Origin: Cyclobacteriaceae bacterium
Lineage (GTDB): Bacteria; Bacteroidota; Bacteroidia; Cytophagales; Cyclobacteriaceae
Assembly (NCBI GenBank): GCA_030637245.1
Contig: DAOVVI010000171.1
Span: forward strand, 1-5,405
DNA: 5,405 bases
Direction of reading: 5' to 3'
Made by a program: the position numbers and the translations under genes. Shown here piece after piece: positions 5,074 through 5,405 of this stretch (positions are counted from its first letter, which is position 1; each line of letters opens with the position of its first letter). Under the pieces are notes generated by a model. It was not told the origin of the DNA. It was given only the letters and a program-made list of their open reading frames with translations, and made no database searches.

Positions 5074-5405
5074 AATAAACCTCCTCTTTTATTATTTCCC
5101 TTAATTTTTTTTTTGCCCTGTTGTACTGCGACTTCGATGTTGATTCAGATATTTCCAAAATCTCTGAGATCTCTTTGTGATCGTAACCTTCCAGCAGATA
5201 TAAGGAGAAAACCACCCTAAAACCATTGGGTAACTTCTGTATGGCCTCTCTAATGGTCTCCACCTTCATAACAAGATCAATATCATTGACTTCTTCATCA
5301 TTCTTTAGTTCAAAACGATCTTCTAACTCCACCATCTCCATCTGGTGTTTTCTTAAATGGCTGATTGCTTTATTCACAACAATCTTTTTTAACCATGCTC
5401 CAAAT
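5066..5405 (-). CDS. ECF-type RNA polymerase sigma factor, C-terminal part (5' end outside window)
   Basis: Partial: the frame is open to the right edge, so the true start lies beyond 5405 and 112 residues are visible. The first residues, FGAWLKKIVVNKAISHLRK, are region 2.4, which reads the -10 element. An acidic linker follows (ELEDRFELKNDEEVNDIDL), then region 4: LPNGFRVVFSLYLLEGYDHKEI and the helix-turn-helix EISEILEISESTSKSQYNRAKKKLRE that binds the -35 element. The C-terminus ends 30 or so residues after the recognition helix, so there is no extra domain. A GTG at 5377 could be mistaken for the start, but it falls inside region 2.4 and would leave no complete sigma-2 domain. The gene overlaps the anti-sigma gene by 8 bases and heads the three-gene operon as far as can be seen. 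The target promoters are unknown. Confidence 0.9.
   Translation of the reverse strand, partial: FGAWLKKIVVNKAISHLRKHQMEMVELEDRFELKNDEEVNDIDLVMKVETIREAIQKLPNGFRVVFSLYLLEGYDHKEISEILEISESTSKSQYNRAKKKLREIIKEEVYYG
5080..5084 (-). promoter_or_regulatory. Strong ribosome binding site of the anti-sigma gene
   Basis: On the minus strand GAGGAGG followed by TTTATT precedes ATG 5073, a six-base gap from GGAGG. It lies inside the last codons of the sigma gene. Strong Shine-Dalgarno sites are unusual in Bacteroidota, and none of the other genes here has one with normal spacing. This fixes the start codon and suggests the anti-sigma protein is made at a good rate from the shared message. Confidence 0.6.

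Noticed and set aside
1..5405. CRISPR array, insertion sequence, tRNA, retron or diversity-generating element
   Set aside because: I saw no regularly spaced direct repeats, transposase or reverse transcriptase motifs, or tRNA cloverleaf in the window.

Overview
The window looks like a piece of an AT-rich Bacteroidota chromosome, probably of the Cytophagales type. The evidence is a small ribosomal protein THX gene, promoters of the Bacteroidota form (TTTG, 19 bp, TAnnTTTG), an FtsE of the Bacteroidota type, and a sigma / anti-sigma / surface-protein operon typical of that phylum. Nothing indicates a plasmid, phage or CRISPR locus. The assignment is by pattern recognition only.

Layout, left to right. 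Bases 1 to about 100 are a GC-rich island (68 of 100 bases G+C by hand count) full of inverted repeats, probably an intergenic repeat element, followed by about 95 bases of nondescript AT-rich spacer. A minus-strand gene for a DASS/SLC13 sodium:dicarboxylate-type transporter fills 197-1699. Just upstream of its ATG is a short hairpin with a U-tract, then a 40-codon gene for 30S ribosomal protein THX (1744-1866, minus) with its own promoter-like sequence. The 459-base stretch 1867-2325 has no intact gene. It holds the THX promoter candidate, a possible decayed fragment resembling the N-terminus of HopJ-like proteins, and a near-perfect plus-strand promoter for the next gene, the small SRP RNA (ffs, about 2326-2417).

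On the plus strand follow a 69-residue protein of unknown function and, one base after its stop codon, an ftsE-like ABC ATPase gene without ftsX. These converge with a minus-strand operon that enters from the right edge: an ECF-type sigma factor (cut by the window edge), a one-pass membrane protein that is probably its anti-sigma factor, and an exported protein made of about 17-18-residue repeats that suggest a beta-helix. The three reading frames overlap by 8 and 20 bases, so they are almost certainly one transcript.

Two themes stand out. The left and centre are housekeeping (ribosome, protein targeting, division ATPase, carboxylate uptake). The right is an envelope-signalling module, where the sigma factor would be held by the membrane protein and the repeat protein would be exported to the periplasm or surface. 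I see no clearly unprecedented system. The least described parts are the repeat protein with its anti-sigma partner, the 69-residue protein paired with ftsE, and the GC-rich repeat at the left end.
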